Positions 50,933-57,193 of a DNA stretch of 57,193 bases are shown piece after piece; within the stretch, counting starts at the first letter, position 1, and every line of letters begins with the position of its first letter. The position numbers and the translations under genes are program-made. Below the pieces are notes generated by a model. It was not told the DNA's origin, did no database searches, and saw only the letters and a program-made list of their open reading frames with translations. Source of the stretch: an uncultured Bacteroidales bacterium (GTDB taxonomy: Bacteria > Bacteroidota > Bacteroidia > Bacteroidales > Muribaculaceae); NCBI GenBank assembly GCA_902792895.1, contig CADBBK010000015.1:1-57193 (forward strand), written 5' to 3'.

Positions 50933-52525
50933 ATGGCAACCTCAAAAAATAAGAGCGTCAACCGCATGTCGCCGCGAGAGAAGATGATTAACCTCATGTA
51001 CATCGTCTTGACGGCCATGCTTGCCCTGAACGTGTCGAGCGACGTGCTCAACGGCTTCAGTCAGGTGCAAGACGGTTTGACACGCTCCAACCGCACCATC
51101 ACGGCACGTAACCAGGCCCTCTATGCCCAGCTTCAGGCCTTCAACGAGAAGAACCCTGAGAAAGGCAAGGTGTGGCTTGACAAGGCGACCCAGGTGGTGG
51201 GAGAGACCGACAAACTCTACAACTATATCGATTCGCTCAAACTCCAGATCGTCAAGAACGCCGACGGCGAGGATGGTGATGTGAACAACATCCGCAGCCG
51301 CGACAATACCGAGGCCGCCAGCGTTGTCATGTTGGCACCCCAGGGCTCGCGCCAGAGTGGCAAGGGCAAGGAACTGAGAACCAACATCGACCGTTATCGC
51401 CAGTTCGTGACCTCATTCCTCGAGGATCCCGAGAAACGCAAGAACCTGGAAACCGCCCTCTCGACTGTGCCTCCAAAGGCCCGTGGCGAGGAGATGAGCA
51501 AGAAATCATGGGAAGAGACCATGTTTGACAATATGCCCTGTATCGCTGCCGTCACCCTGCTGACTAAGTTGCAGAACGACGTGCGCTATGCCGAGGGTGA
51601 GGTCTTGAACCAGATGCTGACCAACGTGGACATGGGTGACCTGCGTGTGAACCTGGTCAACGCCTTTGTCGTGCCCGACTCGCGTATCGTGATGCGCGGC
51701 ACCAAGTACAGCGCCCACATCGTGCTCGCGGCCATCGACACCACTCAGCGCCCCATCGTCTATGTCAACGGCTCCCATCTGAACAACAACACCGGTATCT
51801 ATGAGGTAGCGACCAGCAAGGCCGGCACCTATGACTATTCGGGCTGGATTGAGGTGCTTGGACGTGACGGCACGGTGACACGCCGTGACTTCAAGTCGAG
51901 CTACACCGTTATCGACCCGCTGGCTACCATCAGCGCCACGATGATGAACGTGCTCTATGCCGGCATCAACAACCCCATCAGCATCGCTGTGCCTGGTGTG
52001 CCCCAGGGTAGCATCAGCGCCACGATGACCAACGGAACGCTCACCAAGAGCGGTGACGGATGGATTGCCCATCCCACCAAGGTGGGTGCCGAGTGCGTGA
52101 TCTCGGTTACCGCTGAGATGGAGGGACAGCGCACCAACGTGGGCAGCACCACCTTCAGGGTGCGCAAACTGCCCGATCCACTGCCTTTCATTGCCTACAA
52201 GGATGCCAACGGACAGCCCGCACGCTACAAGGGCGGTAAACCCTTTGCCAAGGCGTTGCTGCTGGCTGCTCCCGGCCTGGATGCTGCCATCGACGACGAT
52301 ATTCTCAACATCGACTACAAGGTCGTGTCGTTTGAGACGGTGATCTTTGACTCGATGGGTAATGCGATTCCCGAGTTGTCCAACGGCTCGCAGTTCTCCG
52401 AGCGCCAGAAGACCGCCATCCGCCGCCTGCAGCACGGCAAGCGTTTCATGATTACCCGTGTCAAGGCAACCGGTCCCGACGGCATCACCCGTGACATTCC
52501 GGCGATCGATGTGATTGTGAACTAA
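50933..52525 (+). CDS. porM: T9SS motor/shaft protein GldM/PorM
   Basis: A 530-residue protein with one N-terminal membrane helix (about residues 17-36, MINLMYIVLTAMLALNVSSD) and a large periplasmic part of four domains that transmits motor torque to the PorKN ring. Family features are SPREKMINLMYIVLTAMLAL, the central beta domains and the C-terminal block ITRVKATGPDGITRDIPAI. Length is typical (about 515). It lies 67 nt after porL and 33 nt before porN. Confidence 0.96.
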   Translation: MATSKNKSVNRMSPREKMINLMYIVLTAMLALNVSSDVLNGFSQVQDGLTRSNRTITARNQALYAQLQAFNEKNPEKGKVWLDKATQVVGETDKLYNYIDSLKLQIVKNADGEDGDVNNIRSRDNTEAASVVMLAPQGSRQSGKGKELRTNIDRYRQFVTSFLEDPEKRKNLETALSTVPPKARGEEMSKKSWEETMFDNMPCIAAVTLLTKLQNDVRYAEGEVLNQMLTNVDMGDLRVNLVNAFVVPDSRIVMRGTKYSAHIVLAAIDTTQRPIVYVNGSHLNNNTGIYEVATSKAGTYDYSGWIEVLGRDGTVTRRDFKSSYTVIDPLATISATMMNVLYAGINNPISIAVPGVPQGSISATMTNGTLTKSGDGWIAHPTKVGAECVISVTAEMEGQRTNVGSTTFRVRKLPDPLPFIAYKDANGQPARYKGGKPFAKALLLAAPGLDAAIDDDILNIDYKVVSFETVIFDSMGNAIPELSNGSQFSERQKTAIRRLQHGKRFMITRVKATGPDGITRDIPAIDVIVN

Positions 52526-52558
52526 CCTACACTTGATTATAAAAGATCTAATAAGAAT

Positions 52559-54004
52559 ATGAAAAGTCTTAGATTGTTTATCGCAGTATTGCTGATCGGA
52601 CTGGCCGTGAGTGCTTCGGCACAGGATTCCAATACCACAGGCCTCAAGCGTGCCGACGGCGGTGACGAGAAACCGACCAAGGTCGCCAGCCGGGCTAACA
52701 ATGCCAGCAGGTCCAACGACTTGTCCGCTGGCAAGGCCACCACGCCCACTAAGCCCGATGCGCCGCAGGCTACCAAGCCTGACGCACCGCAGGACCGCCC
52801 ACAGGCTGCTAAACCCGCCTCACAGCCGGACCGTCCACAGGCTGCCAAGCCCGCTTCGCAGTCGGATCGTCAGCAGGCAGGTCAGGGTGGTGTTTCGCGC
52901 CGCAACGCAGCTGACAAGGCCCGTGGCAAGAAGGCTGCCACTGGTGGTATCTCCGACCGCCAGCAGTCGTTCTACGAGGTCAAGGAGCCCAGCGATGCCG
53001 ATTTGCAGTGGATGAAGGTCATCTACCGCTCGCTCGACCTGACCAAGGGCAAGAATCCTGCCCTGTACTATCCCGAGGAGCCCAATGCCGATGGCGAGAA
53101 CCTGTTCTTCATCATCATGCGTCTGCTCGCCAAGGGACAGATCTCGGCCTACGAGTATCTGGACGGCCGCGAGATGTTCACCGATGAGTTCAAGGTCAAG
53201 GTGGACGAGATGATGGACCGTTTCCACATCTATTACACCGAAGCCAAGGGCAGCACCGCCAAGAATCCCATCTACGAGTTTGAGAATGCCGACATCCCCA
53301 GCAACGAGGTGCTCAGCTACTTCGTCATCGAGAAGTGGGAGTTTGACACCCGCAGCAACCAGATGAAGGCCCGTGTCGAGGCCCTGTGCCCCGTGCTGCA
53401 CCGCATGGACGAGTGGGGTGGGGAAGCCGTGAAGTATCCCATGTTCTGGGTAAAACTCAACGACATCCGTCCCTACATGGCCAAGCAGTATGTCTTCACC
53501 GACGACGATAACAACCTGGCCCGTTACAGCATCGACGACTTCTTCAAGTTGAACATGTACACCGGCGAGATCTATAAGACCAAGAACCTGCGCAACCAGT
53601 CGCTCCGCCAGCTCTATCCCGAGGATGAGGCTTACAAGCATGCTCAGGACAGCATCGAGCAGCGCCTGCGCAGCTTCAACAAGGACCTGTGGGTTCCCTC
53701 GCTTGAGGTGCTCCAGGCTCGCGCCGAGGCCGAGGAGAAGGCCCGTGCCGAGGCTGAAGGCGAACTTGTTGAGGGCGAGGACGGCGAGACTGTGGAAGCC
53801 GAGGGCGATGCCCCCGCCAGCGAGGAGAAGGTGACTCGCTCCACCAAGCGTGGCAGCAAGAGCAAATCCTCGTCTAAGTCCTCCAAGGCTAAGGCCAAAG
53901 AGAAAGCCAAGGAGAAGAAGACCAAGATCAAGGAGCGCAAACCCAAGACCAGCACTCAGGCAGTCAACACCGGAATTCGTTCGGTGCGCAACCGCAGGAA
54001 GTGA
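52559..54004 (+). CDS. porN: T9SS ring protein GldN/PorN with long low-complexity ends
   Basis: A 481-residue periplasmic protein that forms the ring with PorK. A signal peptide spans residues 1-21 (VSASAQ). The GldN core lies at about 140-375 (DLQWMKVIYRSLDLTKGKNP; LFFIIMRLLAKGQISAYEY; KWEFDTRSNQMKARVEALCP; PMFWVKLNDIRPYMAKQYVF). Known GldN/PorN proteins are about 340-360 residues. The extra length here is a Pro/Ala/Lys/Gln linker with 12-residue repeats (about 62-110) and a C-terminal tail of about 90 residues that turns from acidic (EGEDGETVEAEG) to strongly basic (KSKSSSKSSKAKAKEKAKEKK). It is the last gene of the T9SS operon. Confidence 0.94.
   Translation: MKSLRLFIAVLLIGLAVSASAQDSNTTGLKRADGGDEKPTKVASRANNASRSNDLSAGKATTPTKPDAPQATKPDAPQDRPQAAKPASQPDRPQAAKPASQSDRQQAGQGGVSRRNAADKARGKKAATGGISDRQQSFYEVKEPSDADLQWMKVIYRSLDLTKGKNPALYYPEEPNADGENLFFIIMRLLAKGQISAYEYLDGREMFTDEFKVKVDEMMDRFHIYYTEAKGSTAKNPIYEFENADIPSNEVLSYFVIEKWEFDTRSNQMKARVEALCPVLHRMDEWGGEAVKYPMFWVKLNDIRPYMAKQYVFTDDDNNLARYSIDDFFKLNMYTGEIYKTKNLRNQSLRQLYPEDEAYKHAQDSIEQRLRSFNKDLWVPSLEVLQARAEAEEKARAEAEGELVEGEDGETVEAEGDAPASEEKVTRSTKRGSKSKSSSKSSKAKAKEKAKEKKTKIKERKPKTSTQAVNTGIRSVRNRRK
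52793..52864 (+). repeat. Tandem 36-nt repeat in porN
   Basis: Two copies of a 36-nt unit encoding DRPQAAKPASQP and DRPQAAKPASQS, with a decayed third start (DRQQA), inside the linker after the signal peptide. A site likely to vary in copy number between strains. Confidence 0.8.
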
Positions 54005-54026
54005 GCGTTTCAATGACGATCCTATA

Positions 54027-54067
54027 AGCAATTGCACGGAGTTTCAGCCCCGTGCAATTGCTTTTTG
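54027..54067 (+). terminator. Intrinsic terminator of the T9SS operon
   Basis: A 13-bp perfect stem (AGCAATTGCACGG with CCGTGCAATTGCT) followed by TTTTTG, 22 nt after the porN stop. Confidence 0.92.
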
Positions 54068-54113
54068 TGGGGACCAATGTAAAATCTGACAATAAAAATA
54101 TCTTGAAAAATGC

Positions 54114-54144
54114 TTGGCCATTGTGGAAATAATATGTAACTTTG
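54114..54144 (+). promoter_or_regulatory. Promoter of rpsU
   Basis: TTGG at 54114-54117, 19 nt, TAACTTTG at 54137-54144. The start codon of rpsU is 190 nt downstream of the -7 box. Confidence 0.65.
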
Positions 54145-54149
54145 CGGCG

Positions 54150-54334
54150 CTAAAAAATGAAAGGGGGTTGTTTAACCTACTGTAAGACACTGATAATCAA
54201 TACATATCAACCATAATGCACATCGCTGGCACGTGGCTCGCCGGCGGTGTGGCATCAAATGCTGAGCCGCAAACAATCATAGAAATTCAACAATTTACAA
54301 ACCAATAAAACATTAAAATCAAAACAAACTCATT
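54150..54334 (+). other. Long untranslated leader of rpsU
   Basis: About 185 nt without an open frame between the predicted transcript start and rpsU. A GC-rich middle (about 54218-54275) could fold, for example GGCTCGCC with GGCG(G)TG and GCTGAGCCGC nearby; the last 60 nt are A-rich and unstructured, with no Shine-Dalgarno sequence before the ATG. Candidate site for control of bS21 synthesis; no known leader motif is recognised. Confidence 0.4.
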
Positions 54335-54526
54335 ATGATTATTGTTCCCGTTAAGGAAGGCGACAACATCGAACGCGCCCTCAAGAAATTCAAACGTAAA
54401 TATGAGAAGACCGGTATCGTGAAAGAACTGCGCAGCCGTCAGGCTTTCCAGAAGCCTTCGGTCACCAACCGCAAGAAGATGATGAAGGCCGTGTACGTGC
54501 AGCAGCTTCGTACTCGTGAGGAGTAA
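54335..54526 (+). CDS. rpsU: Small ribosomal subunit protein bS21
   Basis: A 63-residue ribosomal protein of the 30S platform. The sequence IVPVKEGDNIERALKKFKRK and the basic remainder are typical of bS21. In Flavobacterium, bS21 together with bS6 and bS18 hides the 3' end of 16S rRNA (anti-Shine-Dalgarno), explaining why Bacteroidota use few Shine-Dalgarno sites. No Shine-Dalgarno site precedes this copy. It has its own promoter, a long leader and a following hairpin, so it is a single-gene unit. Confidence 0.96.
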   Translation: MIIVPVKEGDNIERALKKFKRKYEKTGIVKELRSRQAFQKPSVTNRKKMMKAVYVQQLRTREE

Positions 54527-54553
54527 TACCCGTTAACTCATCCACGATATGAC

Positions 54554-54587
54554 GAGGGGTGTGTCCAGCAGATTGGACGCGCCCCTC
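54554..54587 (+). terminator. Terminator-like hairpin after rpsU
   Basis: A 14-bp stem (GAGGGGTGTGTCCA with TGGACGCGCCCCTC, two G-U pairs) and GCAGAT loop, 27 nt after the rpsU stop, followed by an AT-rich palindrome (CTATTATATATAATA) rather than a pure U-tract. Confidence 0.75.
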
Positions 54588-54604
54588 AACTATTATATAT
54601 AATA

Positions 54605-54700
54605 ATGTGAGCCGTGGCCCTTCGACCCAGCACAGCTCTCTCTGGAGCCTGTCTTGCGGGCCGTACCGGTCGGGCCCTAGACAGCAAACACGCGGGAATT
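54605..54700. other. GC-rich structured segment between rpsU and xerC
   Basis: In an otherwise gene-free 341-nt gap lies a GC-rich stretch that can fold: CTGTCT (54649-54654) with AGACAG (54679-54684), enclosing GGGCC (54658-54662) with GGCCC (54673-54677). No open frame of note and no TAnnTTTG promoter directly before it. I do not recognise a known RNA family. Confidence 0.35.
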
Positions 54701-54762
54701 GTAAGTAAAAATGACAAACACACGTTAAATTGCCGCTTTTTTGATTTTTTTTTGCTTTAAAA

Positions 54763-54794
54763 TTTGCGCCAGCCAAAAATAGTTGCTATCTTTA
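54763..54794 (+). promoter_or_regulatory. Promoter of xerC-hpf
   Basis: TTTG at 54763-54766, 20 nt, then TATCTTTA at 54787-54794, one base off TAnnTTTG. Confidence 0.6.
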
Positions 54795-54867
54795 GCACCG
54801 CAAAGCAGACCCCACTCGCCGTATGACGGCGAGACACTGCTTGTCACACACAATGGAGTGTATGCCT

Positions 54868-55770
54868 ATGGACGCTACAATTGATCGATTCCTGCAATAC
54901 CTGCGACTAGAGCGCAATCTATCCCAGAGGACCGTGGACACCTACGGCCGCAATCTGGGGCAGTGGCAGGAGTATATGACGGCTGCTGGCGGGCCTCTCG
55001 ACCTGGCTACAGTCACCGCCAGCGACATCCGTGCCTGGCTGATTGAGCGCTCCACCCAAGGCGATGCGCCAGCGACTTTGCGTCTCAAGGTTCAGGCCCT
55101 GCGTGCCCTGTACCGTTACCTGCTGCGGCGTGGCGAGGTGTCAGTCAATCCGGCTGCCCAAGTCGAGCTGGCCCGCATGCCCCGCCCCCTTCCCAAGTTT
55201 GTCCGCGAGCGTACCGTTGATGAGGTCCTCGATGCCGATATCGACACGACCGACTTCGGCCAGGTGCGTGACCGTCTCATCGTGATGCTGCTCTATGAGA
55301 CGGGTATGCGCCGGAGCGAGCTCATCGGCTTGCAGGACGCTGCCGTGGATACCGCCAAGCGTGAACTCAAGGTGCGCGGCAAGCGCGACAAGGACCGCAT
55401 CGTCCCCTTCGGCGAGGAGTTGGCGGCAAGCATCGACGCCTACCGTGCGCTGCGTGACGCTACGCTGAGGGCCGAATGCGGCAACCTGCTGGTGACGGTC
55501 AAGGGGCGTCCCCTGTACCCCTCGCTGGTCTACCATGTCGTGCACGACGGCCTGGAGCAGGCAGGCGGCACGGGCAAGTTGAGCCCCCACGTGCTGCGGC
55601 ACACCTTTGCCAGCACGATGCTCAACCACGGAGCGCAGCTCAACAGCGTCAAGGAACTGCTCGGTCACGAGAGTCTGGCGGCCACCCAGGTGTACACCCA
55701 TGTGACACTTAGTGAACTACAACACAATTATGAACTCGCCCATCCACGGGCACTTAAAAAAGGAGGTTAA
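54868..55770 (+). CDS. xerC: Tyrosine recombinase XerC
   Basis: A 300-residue site-specific tyrosine recombinase, probably resolving chromosome dimers at dif. The N-terminal SAM-like DNA-binding domain begins IDRFLQYLRLERNLSQRTVD. The catalytic residues are Arg148 (TGMRRSEL), His241 and Arg244 (HVLRHTFAS), His267 (LLGHESL) and Tyr276 (QVYTHV). The start at 54868 (MDATIDRFL) fits XerC/XerD proteins; earlier in-frame ATGs (54823, 54853, 54862) add a stretch not seen in the family. Its 3' end carries the ribosome-binding site of hpf. The housekeeping context, with no adjacent integration site or element, argues against an integrase. Confidence 0.92.
   Translation: MDATIDRFLQYLRLERNLSQRTVDTYGRNLGQWQEYMTAAGGPLDLATVTASDIRAWLIERSTQGDAPATLRLKVQALRALYRYLLRRGEVSVNPAAQVELARMPRPLPKFVRERTVDEVLDADIDTTDFGQVRDRLIVMLLYETGMRRSELIGLQDAAVDTAKRELKVRGKRDKDRIVPFGEELAASIDAYRALRDATLRAECGNLLVTVKGRPLYPSLVYHVVHDGLEQAGGTGKLSPHVLRHTFASTMLNHGAQLNSVKELLGHESLAATQVYTHVTLSELQHNYELAHPRALKKGG
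55761..55766 (+). promoter_or_regulatory. Strong Shine-Dalgarno site of hpf
   Basis: AGGAGG, 5 nt before the hpf ATG at 55772, inside the last codons of xerC. It is unusual in this window, where almost all other genes lack such a site, and it decides the hpf start codon over upstream in-frame ATGs (55712, 55730). Confidence 0.8.
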
Positions 55771-55771
55771 A

Positions 55772-56065
55772 ATGGAAATTAAGATTAATGCCATCCACTT
55801 CGAAGCAACCGAGAAGCTCAATGATTTCATCAACAAGAAAATTGAAAAATTGGGCAAGTACAATGAAGAGATTGCCACTGCCGAGGTGATTCTCAAGGTC
55901 GTGAAGCCTGAGACCGCCATGAACAAGGAGGCGTCGGTGCGACTCAACGTGCCGCGCAGCGAGGACCTGTTTGCCAGCAAGGTAGCCGATACCTTTGAGG
56001 AGGCCATCGATAACTGCGCCGATGCGCTCAAACGTCAGCTCGAGAAAGGACGTCGCGACAGGTAA
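55772..56065 (+). CDS. hpf: Ribosome hibernation-promoting factor (HPF/RaiA family)
   Basis: A 97-residue short-form ribosome hibernation factor that binds the 30S decoding region and silences ribosomes in stationary phase. The beta-alpha-beta-beta-beta-alpha fold pattern is readable: IKINAIHFEATEKLNDFINK, then KLGKYNEEIATAEVILKV, VRLNVPRSEDLFASKV and EEAIDNCADALKRQLEKGR. It starts 1 nt after the xerC stop, so it is co-transcribed with xerC. It is preceded by an exact AGGAGG, in contrast to its neighbours. Confidence 0.94.
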   Translation: MEIKINAIHFEATEKLNDFINKKIEKLGKYNEEIATAEVILKVVKPETAMNKEASVRLNVPRSEDLFASKVADTFEEAIDNCADALKRQLEKGRRDR

Positions 56066-56090
56066 CCCCTCCCCGCAACCCGACATAACA

Positions 56091-56127
56091 CTCTCCCTGG
56101 GGGCTCATCTCCCGGGGAGAGATTTTT
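56091..56127 (+). terminator. Intrinsic terminator of xerC-hpf
   Basis: An 11-bp stem (CTCTCCCTGGG with CCCGGGGAGAG, one G-U pair) followed by ATTTTT, 26 nt after the hpf stop. Confidence 0.88.
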
Positions 56128-56386
56128 AACCCTCCGTGCCGTGAGCTGCTGCGATCGGTTGAGGCAACTGGGCCATGCTCGTGGCAGATGCCATTATTGG
56201 TGCCTGGATTGAGGCCCGAATGAGGGCAACGGGGGCCGTTTTTCACGGTACGGGAGTGTTAAAAGCGCAGGATGACAAATTTTTTTACATATCTTTTTGT
56301 GTGGTGTAAATCATTGTGACACAATTTATTGAATGCTATTGTGGCTGGGTTGATAAAAACTTTTTTGAAAAAAAAGTGAGAAAAAG
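56128..56386. other. Gene-free stretch before the tRNA cluster
   Basis: Between the hpf terminator and the tRNA promoter I see no credible gene. The first half is GC-rich, the second half AT-rich up to the promoter. No repeat or recognised RNA motif. Confidence 0.5.
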
Positions 56387-56417
56387 TTTGTCAGTTTGGA
56401 AAAAGGCAGTACCTTTG
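56387..56417 (+). promoter_or_regulatory. Promoter of the tRNA-tuf operon
   Basis: TTTG at 56387-56390, 19 nt, TACCTTTG at 56410-56417: full consensus, 46 nt before the first tRNA. Confidence 0.8.
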
Positions 56418-56463
56418 CATCCGCAATCGAGAACGCCCCGTATCTCATTGCACTACGATAGAT

Positions 56464-56537
56464 GCCTCTTTAGCTCAGTTGGCCAGAGCACGTGATTTGT
56501 AATCTCGGGGTCGTTGGTTCGAATCCGACAAGAGGCT
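56464..56537 (+). tRNA. tRNA-Thr (TGT)
   Basis: A 74-nt cloverleaf: acceptor GCCTCTT with AAGAGGC, D-arm AGCTCAGTTGGCCAGAGC, anticodon loop with TGT, and T-arm GTTCGAATC. CCA is not encoded. First of four tRNAs upstream of tuf. Confidence 0.96.
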
Positions 56538-56555
56538 CAAAGAACATAACACAAT

Positions 56556-56638
56556 GGGTAGATTCCAGAGTGGCCAAATGGGGCAGACTGTAAATCTGCT
56601 GCGTCATCGCTTCGGTGGTTCGAATCCATCTCTACCCA
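56556..56638 (+). tRNA. tRNA-Tyr (GTA)
   Basis: An 83-nt class II tRNA with acceptor GGGTAGA/TCTACCC, anticodon GTA in the loop CTGTAAA, and a long variable arm (about TGCGTCATCGCTTC). Follows tRNA-Thr by 18 nt. Confidence 0.96.
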
Positions 56639-56646
56639 CATGTTTT

Positions 56647-56719
56647 GCGGAAGTAGCTCAGTTGATAGAGCATCAGCCTTCCAAGCTGAGGGCCGCGGGT
56701 TTGAGCCCCGTCTTCCGCT
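56647..56719 (+). tRNA. tRNA-Gly (TCC)
   Basis: A 73-nt cloverleaf, acceptor GCGGAAG/CTTCCGC, anticodon loop CTTCCAA giving TCC, T-arm GGTTTGAGCC. Confidence 0.96.
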
Positions 56720-56738
56720 CAAGAAACAAACGAATATT

Positions 56739-56810
<72 letters not shown>

Positions 56811-56923
56811 CAACGATGTAAAATGCTGCAGGTTACAGTTATCACAAGGGGGTGGAGCGCTTTACGCAATAACAAGATAGAGTAATATTATCATTCAATT
56901 TTCAATAACAACTTACAACAGTT

Positions 56924-57193
56924 ATGGCAAAAGAGCATTTTGAAAGAACAAAGCCGCATGTTAACATCGGTACTATTGGTCACGTTGACCACGGTAAAAC
57001 TACCCTGACCGCCGCCATCACCACCGTGCTTGCTAAGGACGGTGACATCTCTGGCGAGAACGTTCGTTCGTTCGACTCGATCGACAACGCCCCCGAGGAG
57101 AAGGAGCGCGGTATTACTATCAACACCGCTCACGTTGAGTATGAGACCAAGAATCGTCACTATGCTCACGTTGACTGCCCGGGCCACGCTGAC
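56924..57193 (+). CDS. tuf: Elongation factor Tu, 5' part (cut by window end)
   Basis: The first 90 residues of EF-Tu, the GTPase that brings aminoacyl-tRNA to the ribosome. [20 protein letters not shown] is the typical Bacteroidota N terminus. The P-loop GHVDHGKTT is at residues 19-27, the effector region ([11 protein letters not shown]) at about 60-70 and the G3 motif DCPGH at 84-88. The frame is open to the last base of the window, so the gene continues beyond it. It is co-transcribed with four tRNAs, the first of which has the promoter. No ribosome-binding site is seen before the ATG. Confidence 0.97.
   Translation, partial: MAKEHFERTKPHVNIGTIGHVDHGKTTLTAAITTVLAKDGDISGENVRSFDSIDNAPEEKERGITINTAHVEYETKNRHYAHVDCPGHAD

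Noticed and set aside
54868-55770. xerC considered as the integrase of a mobile element next to tRNA genes
   Set aside because: It is co-transcribed with hpf, has standard XerC length and motifs, and I see no direct repeats of a tRNA end, no phage genes and no composition shift around it.
56539-56722. Small open frames across the tRNA cluster
   Set aside because: They run through four well-formed tRNA genes and are translation artefacts of tRNA sequence.

Overview
The window is a 57 kb piece of a Bacteroidales chromosome. The evidence is a SusC/SusD/SusE/SusF-type glycan import locus, a type IX secretion (T9SS) core operon (porP-porK-porL-porM-porN with a porT-like gene), Bacteroidota promoters (TTTG about 20 nt upstream of TAnnTTTG) and a near absence of Shine-Dalgarno sequences. 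The fairly high GC and the dockerin-bearing enzymes would fit Muribaculaceae or Prevotellaceae, but the sequence alone does not settle the family. I see no insertion sequence, phage or CRISPR array.

Region 1 (1-25.4 kb) is alpha-glucan use. A LacI-family regulator is divergent from susC-susD-susE-susF, followed by a dockerin-bearing alpha-amylase and a dockerin-bearing GH53 endo-galactanase. After two small methyltransferase genes come a SusA-like neopullulanase, murF and ddl, an AT-rich acyltransferase, and a minus-strand operon of MFS sugar transporter, 4-alpha-glucanotransferase and pullulanase. Three copies of a palindrome (core GCAAnCGnTTGC) lie upstream of susC, the amylase and the MFS gene, each 56-57 nt before the promoter -7 box. 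This suggests that the LacI-family protein activates all three units. The inferred route is: surface amylase, SusCDEF binding and import, periplasmic neopullulanase and pullulanase, MFS uptake, cytosolic glucanotransferase.

Region 2 (25.5-46.5 kb) begins with ychF and is then an exopolysaccharide/capsule locus: Wza-like export protein, Wzc-like tyrosine autokinase, Wzx flippase, Wzy-like polymerase, one GT2 and three GT4 glycosyltransferases, four acyltransferase-3 membrane proteins, a beta-helix protein, a CotH-kinase protein with an N-terminal dockerin, and a radical SAM/SPASM protein.

Region 3 (46.6-54.1 kb) is the T9SS operon porT-like, porP, porK, porL, porM, porN, closed by a strong terminator. 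Region 4 (54.1-57.2 kb) is housekeeping: rpsU, xerC, hpf, four tRNAs (Thr, Tyr, Gly, Thr) and the 5' part of tuf, cut by the window end.

The most unusual non-coding signal is a family of seven elements at gene boundaries. They are built of degenerate 7-nt repeats, a TTAG-bearing left arm and a CTAA-bearing right arm. Because the period is 7 and each unit carries a stop codon on both strands, three units close all six reading frames. In one element the two arms supply the last codons and the stop codons of two convergent genes.
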